A stretch of DNA of 64,000 nt from Aspidapion aeneum (Eukaryota; Arthropoda; Insecta; Coleoptera; Brentidae), in the NCBI GenBank assembly GCA_963576565.1, contig OY755044.1:95928752-95992751 (forward strand), written 5' to 3'. Every line of letters begins with the position of its first letter. The stretch's first letter is position 1. The notes below the pieces were generated by a model. That model saw only the letters and a program-made list of their open reading frames with translations, was not told where the DNA came from and searched no databases. This document shows, in pieces, positions 34,556-46,800 of the stretch. The translations under genes and the position numbers were made by a program.

Positions 34556-35670
34556 GTGGCAGCTGGTGACGTTAGAAATTGCGGGGTGGGTAGAAACTAT
34601 ATTCCATGGAAAAAAAGATAAAAAACCTAAACAAGTTTATTTTAGGATTTTACAAACAAGCAGCTACTTGGTGTAGTATTTAAATTAATTGTTTATAGAT
34701 AAAGTCTATCCGCCCTTCTTTTACATGCGAACAGTGCTCGGATTAGCATCAGTTTCAGACTCATCCCCCGTAGAGCAACCTCAAAAATCCCACAGAATTT
34801 TAAACAGTCTGGTAACCTACTAAGTATATGTCTATTTTTTGCCACATTTTTATTATGTTCGGTAATGTTTTGCCTATAGGCACTATTCAATTGGCACCTA
34901 ATATTGCCTAGCATAGAAAATTCTATGTGGTTATTTAAATAAGTAGCACTTACTTTGTGTCTTTAACTTTTTACTAAAGTGCTTGATCTCACACATTCCC
35001 TGTGCCACCCACGCGGGATCACTTCGTGGATTGTTCATAATAAGACAAATAAAGCAAAAAAAAAAGAATTTCGTTTTTCACAACCGCACAACCAGTTTTC
35101 AGCATCCTATGATTTTTAATTACTTGCACTAAAATTTTGGTTAATTTTTAGGATTTTTAGGTCCGGTCTATGTCACTCTACAGATTTTATTTGTAATCGA
35201 AGTTAATATGTCAACGTATTTAAATTTGCACAGTTAATTATATAATCGACAGTATTTATTTCCATTTTAAAAACAAACAAAAACAAGGCTTTTAACTACT
35301 GACCCTGACGTACACCAAAACAAAACAAACTCATACGTCTTCACTAAGGCTAGAACCGGCAACACGTGGGAAGGGCAACGAACGTTTTCGCACTATGAAT
35401 ATGGCCGACGTTAACTAAAACAAACATTTCTCCGGCCCCCGCGCGAGAACAGCCACCCATACACCGCGCGGTGCTGCCGGCTTGTAATTATTTACGCTAT
35501 AAAGGTTGACCCAATTAATCGCCTTTTGTTAGCCACAGACTAAAAAAAAGAACTAGACATGTCGTACGGGAAGAGTTAACTTTTTTTAAATAAATTAATT
35601 AAAAATACTGTTTGTTGTTTAGTTTTGAGAGGGCACTGCCCAGTTGCCCTCCTTGTAGCAGCCGCCACTG
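34556..35670 (-). mobile_element. hAT derivative H, copy 3
   Basis: The termini GTGGCAGCTGGTGACG and CAGCCGCCACTG are flanked by an exact 8-bp TATATGTA. On the minus strand it keeps the transposase start (about 35265) and zinc-finger remnants, with stops. Same family as 16796, 18272 and 60151. Confidence 0.82.
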
Positions 35671-36440
35671 TATATGTATACCGGGCATGACAGTTGATTG
35701 TCAATTCTCGCTTTCCGTGACGTTCGATAATTATTGTCAAGTTGAGCTTTTGCACGAATGTACGCTTGAGTATGTTAAAAAAGCTTGGTAAAATTGGGCC
35801 ACATCAGAAAAATGCAAGTGCCTCATTTTTGGCCTGTTCTGAACTTACGCGGTGCCCCCAAGTTATTGCTTTAAAACTGGGCCAATACGTTTAGTAGCAT
35901 TTTATAAAAATTTTGGTCGATTCACTAGGTATTTAAGATTGAAAAATTTCTGCTTATTTTTAGAAAAAGCTTGAAAACTAAAAAATTTTAAATATTTTTA
36001 AAATTCTAAAAATTTCAAATATTTTAAAATTCTAAAAAAATTAAATTTTTTTTTAAAATTTGATACTTACAAATTGTAAAATTTTTTAAAACTCGCATAC
36101 TTAAAAATTTTATGAAATTTTCAAGACTCTCTTTTTTATGGGCAATTTTGAGTTGATCTCATTATGAGTTTTTCAAGGGACAACATTTTTTCGGTATAAT
36201 TTTCCTGAGCGCTCTTTTATCAAGTACGCTTTTTTCTTTGGGAGCTTTTTTCCCGTGCTAATATTTATTTTTCTCTTTTTTCATGTTCGCTTATTTACGG
36301 TCACCCCCCCCCCCCAGACTTTTGCTCCAGAACCGCCCTTGCAAACCACTGGATATTACACCTACAATAATGAAAATGTAAGTCCGAGATTTTGTTTCTA
36401 CTCAATCATTGTCTACGAGTTTCAAACAAAGATGTAGACT
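35671..36440. other. No gene recognised
   Basis: AT-rich with AAATTTTAAAA runs at 35940-36110; nothing supports a feature. Confidence 0.45.
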
Positions 36441-36447
36441 ATTTCAG

Positions 36448-37050
36448 TCGTGTATACAAGGAGGGGTCTTGGAAGCGTCGGCTCCCCCCGAAGCTAAGAT
36501 TTTTTTAGAAATTTTCCACATATTGTCAATAGGGTAAAATATTAAAATCGGATTTTTCATAAAATTTATTGTTTTAAAATTATTTAACATTCACTTTCAC
36601 CAAAATGCTGATGAGGCAGTACCTTATAAAAGTCATTGAACGAACTTCGCTTTGATGTGTCAGCAATTATGGCGTGGCAACAAGCCATCGCCAATAAGTG
36701 CTGACGCAGGAAGAAAGTTGTATTGGGAGGTACTGGCTCATTAGCGGGATCAGTAGGGTTGTGAAAGTTGAATAATAGTAGAACAGCGCCCAGAAAATGT
36801 ATCCTGACCTGTGCCTGGTTTCAACACTGTAAGTAAATTTGTATTTTAATTATAAGTCATTTATGAAAAATCCGATTTTAATATTTTACCTATTTAACAA
36901 TATTTCATGAAAACAAACATAAAATAGCATAAAATACGGTCTCATGGTGTCTAGCTCCCCCCCCCCTCCGAACCGAACCGAACCCCCCCCCAAACTGTCT
37001 TGGGCGTACCCTAAAACTTTTTTCTATATACGCCACTCGACTATTTTAGT
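36448..37050. mobile_element. C/G-tract element R with nested MITE S
   Basis: GAAGCTAAGATTT on the left and ACATAAAATAGCATAAAATA with long C runs on the right match the unbroken copy at 59060-59230. The difference is an insertion (36528-36892) with 34-bp inverted ends starting TAGGGTAAAATATTAAAATC. The ATATACGCCACT end suggests a hAT-type MITE. Confidence 0.65.
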
Positions 37051-37850
37051 TAGTTGAGTTATATAGTTATTTAGTTGAGATAATTGTTATTAGAAAGTTA
37101 ACTATTTCTCTTGTAAATTTTGTAAATATCAAGTTTAGTTTTAAGTAATAATGATTGAAAAGTTTAAAATAAATAAAAAAATACGCTAGAAGTAAATTCA
37201 ATTAAATTTGTACCGATCTTATATTTAAAAAATCAACATATTTTTTTATTCAAAACAATGGGTAACGTATTAAAAATACAAAAATATTTTAACTATAATA
37301 AAAGTAGGAAATTTAAACTGCCAAATTTTTCTTCACGTGAAGGCTTCTTTTATTCATCCTAAAAAAAAAATAACAAAATCTTTATTTTATTAAACCTTTA
37401 ACCACGAAATAAAAATATCATAACAAAACAATTCATGTAAAAAAAGCCAAGTACGAAAATAGTATTCCGTAAAAAGCATTGAGATAAAAGTAAAGCCAAG
37501 TTCTCCAATACAAATTTCAAAATGAAAGATTCTTACTATTTTGGAAATGTTTTTTTAAACTTTGCTATTACAGCCAAACTTCTTTATGTTCAATTTAGCA
37601 CTGTACCTAGGAGTCATTTGCGTAATAGTCAAGTTTACAAAAGCATTTCCAAACTAGTAAGAACCTTTTATTTTGAAATTTACGGAATAGCATCTTCGCG
37701 ATCTTGGCCTTTTTTTACATGAAATGTTTTTGCTATAACTTCACTCATTTTTTAAAGGATTTGGAAAACATTTAAGTTTTAAAGTAGTAAAATATGCGGA
37801 ATATTGTTCAAAATTTTTGCAATGCCTTATTAAAAATGTTGAGGTTTTTA
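37051..37850. other. AT-rich, nothing recognised
   Basis: Short open frames only. No splice-bounded exon or repeat ends are visible. Confidence 0.45.
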
Positions 37851-37855
37851 ATTTT

Positions 37856-38125
37856 TTTCCTGATTTTATCATAGTTCCTATCAGCCTTCTTTAGGTCAGC
37901 TCTCTAGCGTTCCTGGAACTAGGCAATAATATTTTTACATAGCTTTACATTTATAGGAGAGGGAAGTAAATTATCATTTTGGTGTTTTTAAATCTGTTCT
38001 TATAGTTTTATCATAGCTCCTATCAGTCTTCTTAAGCTCAGCTCTCTAGCGTTTCTGGAAGTGGGCAATGTTACTTTTACATAACTTTACATTTATAGGG
38101 GAGGAAAGTAAATTAAAATTATGGG
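37856..38125. repeat. Tandem duplication, about 140 bp unit
   Basis: Two successive copies share CAGCTCTCTAGCGTT, CTTTACATTTATAGG and AAGTAAATTA. Non-coding; unidentified. Confidence 0.75.
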
Positions 38126-38382
38126 GTTTTTGAAAAAATTTTCAATAGTTTCCAAAGCTCAAAAAGAAATTCTTTTGTTTTTTTTTATAAATTATTTTTG
38201 GAAAAACTGAGGCTTTTTGAAAAAGTATAATTTACAAAAAAAATCAAATTTTTATTTTATTTTTTTATAAGTTAGTTTTTGGAAAAACTTCTTTTTAAAA
38301 AAATATAATTAAAAAAAATTAAATTTTTGTTTCTTTTTATATATTAGTTTTTTGAAAAACAAAACCTATTTCTTTCGAAGGG

Positions 38383-38495
38383 ACATTTTTTTTGCAAAAT
38401 GTTGGTGGTTCAGTCACCGGCTAGGGTAAGTTTTCGATTAATTGGCCACGGTTAGGTTTAATACAGATTTTGATCTACCACAAAAGGGATATGGT
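38383..38495. repeat. Single arm of the 16.5-kb foldback family
   Basis: AAAATGTTGGTGGTT, CACCGGCTAGG and TTAGGTTTAATACAGA match 16560-16650 in the same orientation. Confidence 0.55.
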
Positions 38496-38724
38496 TTAAG
38501 AAAAAATAATTTAAGTTAGATTAAAATAAAAATTAAACAAATATTCTCGCGCCAAAAATAAATAGAAAAAGGAAGGGATAAGAAATAATACAAAAGTAAG
38601 AAATATCAGAGGAGAGGTGACAAAATTAAAATGGACATTTTCACACGGCGACAGACAGAGAAGAGTGGAGGATATTGGGGATATTTCCAAAGATAGATCG
38701 AAGAACTAAAATAACAAAAACTTC

Positions 38725-38973
38725 TCATTTATTTACCTTTTCTACGAAATTAAACAGATTTCCATCCTTGGGATTGTTTTTAGAACATTCTGGGGCAAAA
38801 GGAAAATATCTTAGATTAGTTTGATCGGAATTTATAAACGCATCGAAACCTGACGCATTTTTGTCGCTAAATATACTCGAATTAAAACTGCTTTGCTGGG
38901 AACTCAATGCAGGCTTTTGAATACTATTGCGCTTGGTGAATTTTCGTAAGGGTTTTTCTTTAGTTGGAATAAC
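38725..38973 (-). CDS. MSH4: MSH4 tail exon 6, apparently terminal
   Basis: The acceptor TTTTTTGACAG is followed by VIPTKEKPLRKFTKRNS and 82 open codons to a TGA. A possible donor (GAAAAG|GTAAAT) lies 12 bases before the stop, so the exon could instead splice onwards; the stop reading is the simpler one. An AATAAA overlaps the stop region, but no clear poly(A) context follows. Confidence 0.6.
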   Translation of the reverse strand, partial: VIPTKEKPLRKFTKRNSIQKPALSSQQSSFNSSIFSDKNASGFDAFINSDQTNLRYFPFAPECSKNNPKDGNLFNFVEKVNK

Positions 38974-41900
38974 CTGTCAAAAAAATATCTTATAAAAGGA
39001 GTATTAAAATAATTGGTAAAAGATTTCATATTAGGGACTTATTGCAATAAAGCCAGGCAATAATAGTGCCGGGCACTATTCTGACAGTTTTCCATTGAAA
39101 ACTGACAGTTGATCTTTCAAAATTTACATACCAATGTCGAATTTTTAAATCCAGTCATTTATTTTCCATTAATAATTAATTTCTATAATTCCGGCTCATC
39201 AGGCCTAGTTTTGAAAGAAGACAGCTGTTATTATAATGCGAAACTATCAGGATAGTGTCCGGCACTATTATTGCCTGGCTTTATTGCAATAGGTCCCTAT
39301 TATTCGATTTGACTATTTTAATATTTATGATGATATTTTAAAAGAATGAGGGAGAATCGCCGCATGTTTGATTAAGGCAGTCTGGATACGTATTCTTGAA
39401 TTTTTGGGAGGAGAATGTGAGTAGTCCTCACCGTAAAAAGGTGAATGCTCTATTCAAACCGAACCGAACCGAACCGAACCTCTCACGAGGTGAAAACGAG
39501 TTCCCGGGAAAGTTTCTAACCTCAATTTTTTGTTTTGTGATTTGTTTTTTTTGCGAAAGTAAAAATAGAGTTTTTAGGTAAAACCCTATTTAGATATATG
39601 TATGTATATGCATTAAAACTAAATTGCTATATTGCGGTGCATAGGTTAAAAGCAATATCTCCACTTTCAGACCCAATTGAGTGAGAGTGTTTCATTTAAT
39701 GCATAATATAAATGTGTACCTATATAACATATTATATTACATCTTAGAAGCGAGAAAAGCCGCGTGTTTATTAATTTGACACTATAGAGAAACGTTTATC
39801 TGAACCTAAAGGCGGTTTAAAATAATGTATAATGTAGTGTTCTTCCAACTACATTTTTGCACTGTCCTTATATAAAAGCACTTTAATAGGCCTCTATAAA
39901 CAAAGTGTTAAAAATTAATAATTATAACTCCATTAGGCCTGAAATAACTGACAGAAAGTGAGTTATGTTTATGTAGACACAGGCGCACCAAGGGGAGGGT
40001 TTTGAGCCAGGCCTCCCTAAAGCTAAAATTTTTTTAGATAATTAAGGACTTATTGCAATAAAGCCAGGCACTAATTATGCACTATTCGACAGTATCCCAT
40101 TATAAGAACAGCTGTCTTCTTTCAAAATTTGGCCTTTGTGTATTATAAGAGCCGGAATTAATAGTGCCGCCATTATTAATGGAAAATAAACTACTGGATT
40201 TATAAATTCGACTTTGGTATGTCAATTTTGAAATATCAACTGTCAGTTTTCAATGGAAAACTGTCAGAATAGTGCCCGGCACTATTACTGCCTGGTTTTG
40301 TTTGCAATAAGTCCCTAATTTAAAAAAAACTACCTGAATTCAAAAATAAAATGGCATAAAACTCACTTTGGTTAGTTGCGAGATACGCGGCAACGTTGTG
40401 CACTGGAGTTGCACGGCGTGATTCTAAACCCTGCACTCACAAACCGCTTCAAGCGTTCAAGAATACGATATTTAAATTCCCGGGAGAAAAAGTGAGTTTG
40501 ATTTCCCGGGAACGTTCCCGGGAGCACTCCCTTCACAAACATTGAAGAATACGGCTCCTGGAGGCGACATAACTAAAACAGGAACTTATACCCAGACGAC
40601 CACACAACTAGGAATATAGGAATCTTGTCACCCAATTCACAGTCATTCAAAGGGATCACCCGATCTTGCTCCCAATGATTTATTTTTGTGGATTTACATT
40701 AAAAATAAAGTTTACGAGCATAATAGGGTAGAGCCTATAATTTGGAAAAACTTCCAAATAAATTTACAGAAGGATATCAAACTATTACCCCTAACATGCT
40801 CCTAATTACAAGAGTTGGTTTTTATAGTAGGCTCGGATAGCTTAGTCGAAAGAGGACGACTTTTCGAGCATTTACTTTAATATTTCTGCTTACTACAATT
40901 TTTACATTTTATGCTTTTGGACATAAATCTTAGTCGTTAGCGCAATAGCGACAAAAATCAAAAATCAAAACGCACCCCACCTGCGTGTGGTCGATGGCAA
41001 ACTAATTTCACAGCCTTCCTTAGGTAGGCTGTGCTAATTTCTTTTAAGCGAGAAAATACCGTGGCTGCACGGAATAGAAAGAGACATACAAAGTAGAGTG
41101 GGTCAAAAAAAACCGCACAATTTTTTTTTCATTATAACTTTTGAACTATATCATCGATTTTAATGGGACAAACTGCACTTGACAGAGCATTAATCAAGGT
41201 TTTGACTAAATATATTTTTTTGTCTGCCATCTAAAAATCCAAGATGGAGGACGAAATTATATTGTACCCTTCAAATATGCTCGTTTATTTTTGTGTTGCG
41301 AACATGTTTTAATTATTTATTTAAGTCAGTAAGAAAGCTGCATTTTTGCCACGCACAAAAAGGTATGAACCAGCAAAATGGTTCTAAAAAAATATATTTT
41401 TGTTTCAAACATTGTTTTGAACATTATACGATTGCCTTGCCAATCATGTCTGCACTTATTTCCTTATAAATTCATTACTACTGACCCGATTTTGATGAAA
41501 TAAAAACATCCTGGTGATAATTTCTTGTTTTTAAAGATCATGATCAAAATTTATCGCCATCTAAAAATTTAGGATGGCGGACAGAATCATACTTGACTCT
41601 TCAAAATGAAGAAAGTGTGTTATTTTTTCTTTTAATCTATAGAAAAGCACTACTTTTCTCCCGCTTAACAAGGTACAAAGTAATAAAATCAGTTAAGTGG
41701 TTCTCACAAAATCTGAAATTATAGGATTGTATTGCCAATCCTGTTTACATTCACTTCTTTATAAATTCATTATTACTCTTTAAAGTTTGCGCTATGACTT
41801 TTTAATGAATTTATAAATATTAAATAAATAAATAGTGAAATTAATGCAGACAGGATTGGTAATGCAATCGTATAATTTGTAAAACAATGGTTAATCCGAC

Positions 41901-43790
41901 TTTCTGAGAACCACTACACCGATTTTATAAATTTGTGACACTTTATGCGGAAGAAAAGTAGTGTTTTTCTATAAATAAAAAAAACTATAAAATTTTCGCA
42001 AAATAAGATTACACACGCCATTTTGAAGAATCATATATTTGTTTGACATTTTAAATTCCAAGACGGTGAAAAATTTCGATAACAATCTTTAAAGAACAAT
42101 CAATTCTCACAAAGATTTTTTCGTTTTAACGAATTTATAAGGAAATGAATGCAGACAAGATTGATAATGCAATCGTAGAATCTGTAAAACAATGGTTGAA
42201 CCAAAAATAGATTTTTAGAGAACCTTCAAACGGATTTTACTAATTTGTACATTGTTGTGTGAGGGAAAAGTAGTGATTTTCTATAAATTAAAAAAACTAA
42301 AACATTTTCGGAAAATAAGAATAAACACGGCATTTTGAAGAATCAAGATGGCGATAAATTTTAATCATAATGTTTAAAAAGCAATCAATTCTCATCAGGA
42401 TGTTTTTTATTTCATCAAAATCGGTTTAGTAGTAATGAATTTATAAGGAAATAAATGCAGACATGATTGGCAAGACAATCGTATAATATGCAAAACAAAG
42501 GTTAAAACAAAAAAAAAATTTTTTGTAAAACCACTGAACCGATTTTGCTTGTTCGTACCTTGTTGTGCGTGGCAAGAATGCATATTTTTCACTAATTTAA
42601 AAAATAATTAAAACATGTTCGCAACATAAGAATAAACGAGCATATTTGAAAGGTACATTTTAGTTTCGTCCGCCATCTTGGATTAAGAGATGGCGGACAA
42701 AAAAATATATTTAGTCAAAACTCTGATTAATTCTCTATCAAGTGCAGTTTGCCCATTAAAATCGATTGCATAGTTCAAAAGTTATGATGACAAAAAAAAT
42801 TGTCCGGTTTTCCGAACACCCGTCTATTCTAGGCACCCCATTTTTTAAGGGCGGTCGATTTTGGGTTATTGAATACATATCCTTTACATATTAATACAAT
42901 ATGGGTAATTAGCCTTAAATATGCAAAATAAAGGTACATTACAATGGCCATCTTAGTATGTACATAAGTGCAGTGACCACTTGGCCATTAGACATATTTC
43001 AGTAAACACTTTAATTTACAAATAGGTATTAAATTTAAACCCTAAAAAAAAAAAAATTATAAAGTTTTTGAAAATTTGAAAATTTGTAGTGGTAGCTTCT
43101 TCTGGGCCTTCGTACAGTTAGCTTGACGCTGACACCCAGGTGTCCAACACAGTGTTCTACTTCAATTCTTGTGCGAGATTGGATTTGAACACTCTGTAGA
43201 TTACACAAATGTATCCTGCAATGGTTTTGACAAATAACAGAAATTTTGGTATTTTTTTAGTTTCTGGGGATATGCCAGACGGCCATTTTGTCTTCCCGTG
43301 AATTATTCTCTATAGGGTATTTGAAAAATTTTAGAAAAGAGTTTAGAATGATACATAGATCCCTAATTTGCTACGCAAAATTATTAAAATAGTATATTTT
43401 ATCATGATTACATTTAAAATCAAGTTTTCTAATTTCTGATTTGAATTTGCCGCTAAAACGCTCATTTCTAGCATGGTGTTACGTCACAGCGCAGTAAACT
43501 CGCGGACAGATACACGGCATTCAAGTGTTTATTTGTTTTTGGTCTGTATTTTTAATGTAAAAAAATGTCCTATAAGTGGTGTGTAGTGCCTCAGTGTTCG
43601 AATACTAGCATAAAAACACCTGAAAAACTATTTATTCATATGCCTACAGCAGTAAAAGAATGGAAAAAGTGGCTAGAACTTGCTCGAAGGGACCCAAGGA
43701 CCTTATCTAATACATCTTCACTTTACATTTGTGAGGATCACTTTGATGTGAGTCCAGCTAAATTGTTTCTATTAATTTTTCTCACGTTGT

Positions 43791-43829
<39 letters not shown>

Positions 43830-46800
43830 CTATTTCGTAAATGACGATGAAATTTTTGAGGTTATGTCTATTACAATGGGTGAACAACTATAATAGGCAA
43901 AAAGGTGTACAAATTTTTAGGTGGTGCTAGGCACTTATTAGGTAGGACTAGGGAGTACCTCTAAATGCAGGACTAGGCAGTGCACATGCAGGCTAAATGT
44001 AGGACTGAGCAGTGCATATGCAAGACTAGTCAGTGCATAGGCAGGACTAGGCAGTACCTACGCAGGACTATGCAGTGTAACCTATGCAGTACTTCAAGTA
44101 TTGCTGGTCGTTGTATACTTTTTGCCTACCTGTCCTGCAATTTTTGATTGTTTCTTAATGCTTAAAATCTATTGTAAGTGGCATATTAAACAAAAAAGCA
44201 AAACATATAACCTAACCTCAAAATCTAAATGAGTAAAAGTAGGCGAAGAATATCGTCAAAAAACTTTCAGTTAAATACAAAACAACTCATCCAATACTTA
44301 CATCAACATTTTAACGTTTCTAAATTCCGCAGAACAAAAATCACTGTTGTTGCCAAAGAAGCCTGCCACCATAAAGGAATTCAGCATTGGCAAGTTGGAG
44401 CTATCGGCCTTGGAGAATCCGTTTTCCATTGAAAATGTTTTTATAAGCAAAACATAAAATAAAATCTAATTTACGACGATAATTCCAAACCAAACCAAAG
44501 CAAAACATTACCATCCATAAGAAAATAACACAGAAAATAGGTTAATTCGAGGCGTTTACTGTTTTGTGACGTCACTCGCAGCTGATTGGTAGACCGCCTC
44601 TTTTGAATCACGTGGCTAATTGTTTTAATTGAATGAATTTATTTAATTAAAAGAACTATGAATTTGAGAAAAAATTAAGCAAAAATATTTGTTTTTAGCA
44701 TTTCCAAGACCTAAAGAGATATCTAAAAATAAATATATATTTATTTTTTACTACTGTCAAACGCCCTAAAAAGAAAATTCATTTATCTTCTTGTCTACTA
44801 CAAGATTGCTTTAATTTTTAGTTATTAAAAGTATTAAAAGAATAACACATTTATTTTTATTTACTTCTGCTTATATAACAACACAACATGGCCTAGTCTA
44901 TTAAAACCGATAGATAGTACGTCTGGTGATAGGCAGCCACCACGTATGGCTTGAAAGAGTTTTGTTTTTGTCGGGCACATTGTTTAATATGTTTTATTAT
45001 TTTCCTAAAAATATTATCTACTAGAACTGCAGAACAGAGAGCTTTGCCTATGTTCAGCACTTTTATTAAAAATTTAGTGAAAGAACATTTCAGTGATTCA
45101 TTGTTTTTAAGTTATAAACGAATGGAATATAGGTTGACATTAGTGACGTCTTTAAAGATAAAATTGGACGCCCAAGAAGTCTAATCTTAACGCAGAGATA
45201 AAGGGTAATCTAGTCCCCTCCCACTTCGCTGGTTGTACCACACTCTCCCCTACACTAAAAAAAAAGTACCAACCTCGACACCTTCATTAGTTTTAACCAG
45301 CGTTGCCAGATATTTAATTTGTTTAATTGCTGATCGATTTAGCTTTTGTTTCCAAAGTTCGCAATCTGATGACTCAATTATTTTCCTATTCTCTTCCTCG
45401 AAGTTCTGTTTGATTAGTTTAAGCGGAGGAACAAATTTCTTATTAACTTTTTTGCATTGGACTCTGTTTGATTTTTTATTTCTTTTTTTGTATTTTTTCA
45501 GCCTCGTCATATTATCTGGAAGAAAACGTAACGTTAAATACCATATACTTACAGATCTGACGCAGTTTTAACGATTTGGCAACAAGGCGGGTTGATTGGC
45601 TCTTTTAAATACAATGAACCAGGCTAAAGTACATTAATTTTAATAGGTAATAGAATATCGCAAAAAAAGTAGAGTTTCAAAACAAAACATTTTAAAAAAC
45701 GTTACCTGACAAAGATACAGGGTGTCAAAGTTTTTCGTCATAACTTTTAAACCGTTATATCGATTTCCACTAAATTTCGTACACAGACTATTGTTGTTGT
45801 ACAACCCTAAGTAACGATTGTATTCGTTTTCTAAAATTCTATAGTGGCGTAGATATTGGGGGTGAGCACCACATTTTACCCTCCCAATTTTTGGCGCCAC
45901 TAAATGTTTTAAAAACAAAATTATTTTTTATTGTTCCTTGTTTTAATTAGCAAAAAAAGTGCTTTTACAAAATGTTGATTTTTGGCATAGTTTTTGAGAT
46001 ATTTAAATAAATTTAGAGTGATGTAAGCACGTTCAAATCAAGCCATTACTAAATGAAATAGGCAAGATCGACTTCTATTAAATTTCGCAGATAGACCAAC
46101 GTAAAAATCTCTTAGTAGCGATTAAATTTATTTCAAGAAACTGACCCGTGGCGTAAATATTGGGGGAAGGCAACCCATTGTACCATCTTAATATTTGACG
46201 CCACTGCCCGTTTTAAAAATATTTATTTTATTTTTTATTTCTGTTTTAATTAAGCAACAAAAAACTTCCAAAAACTAACAAATCGATAAATTTATTTCTA
46301 GAGTCAGTTTTCAAAATGATATCCACCGACTCCAATGCATTTTAGTCTTTTAGCCACGGAATTAGCTGCAGTTAAGACTTGGTGATGACTTTCCTTAAGC
46401 TGACGGCACGGCTCTTTAACACGTTCTACTAGTTCTTCGCGTGTTTCGACTGTCGTCATAGATAAAGGATTTTTGCTGCGGTTCAGTGAGTTTTTATTAG
46501 ATAGGCAACTCCGGCTGTTTGACAGATCGTTAACTCTGTGGCGCCCACTACTGAGCTTAGTGACGAACTAAAAGTTGAGGCGGTAAATTTGAATCGCCTT
46601 TTATAATAAATTTTCTTTAATTTTAAAGTTTTTTTTGAAATTTTTAATCAGTCAATATTTTATAAAGACATACACTGTCTTTATAAGTTATAAACAGATT
46701 GAAAATGATATATAAAATGCAATAAATAAAATATTTTTTAAATGAGTTTTAATTATTATAAAAAAAGCTACAAATTAACGACTAACTATTGATGAAATAA

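Noticed and set aside
44229..45184. Later exons of the THAP gene (frames at 44229 and 44951)
   Set aside because: No acceptor joins them in phase to the donor at 43747, and neither resembles sequence that usually follows this THAP domain.
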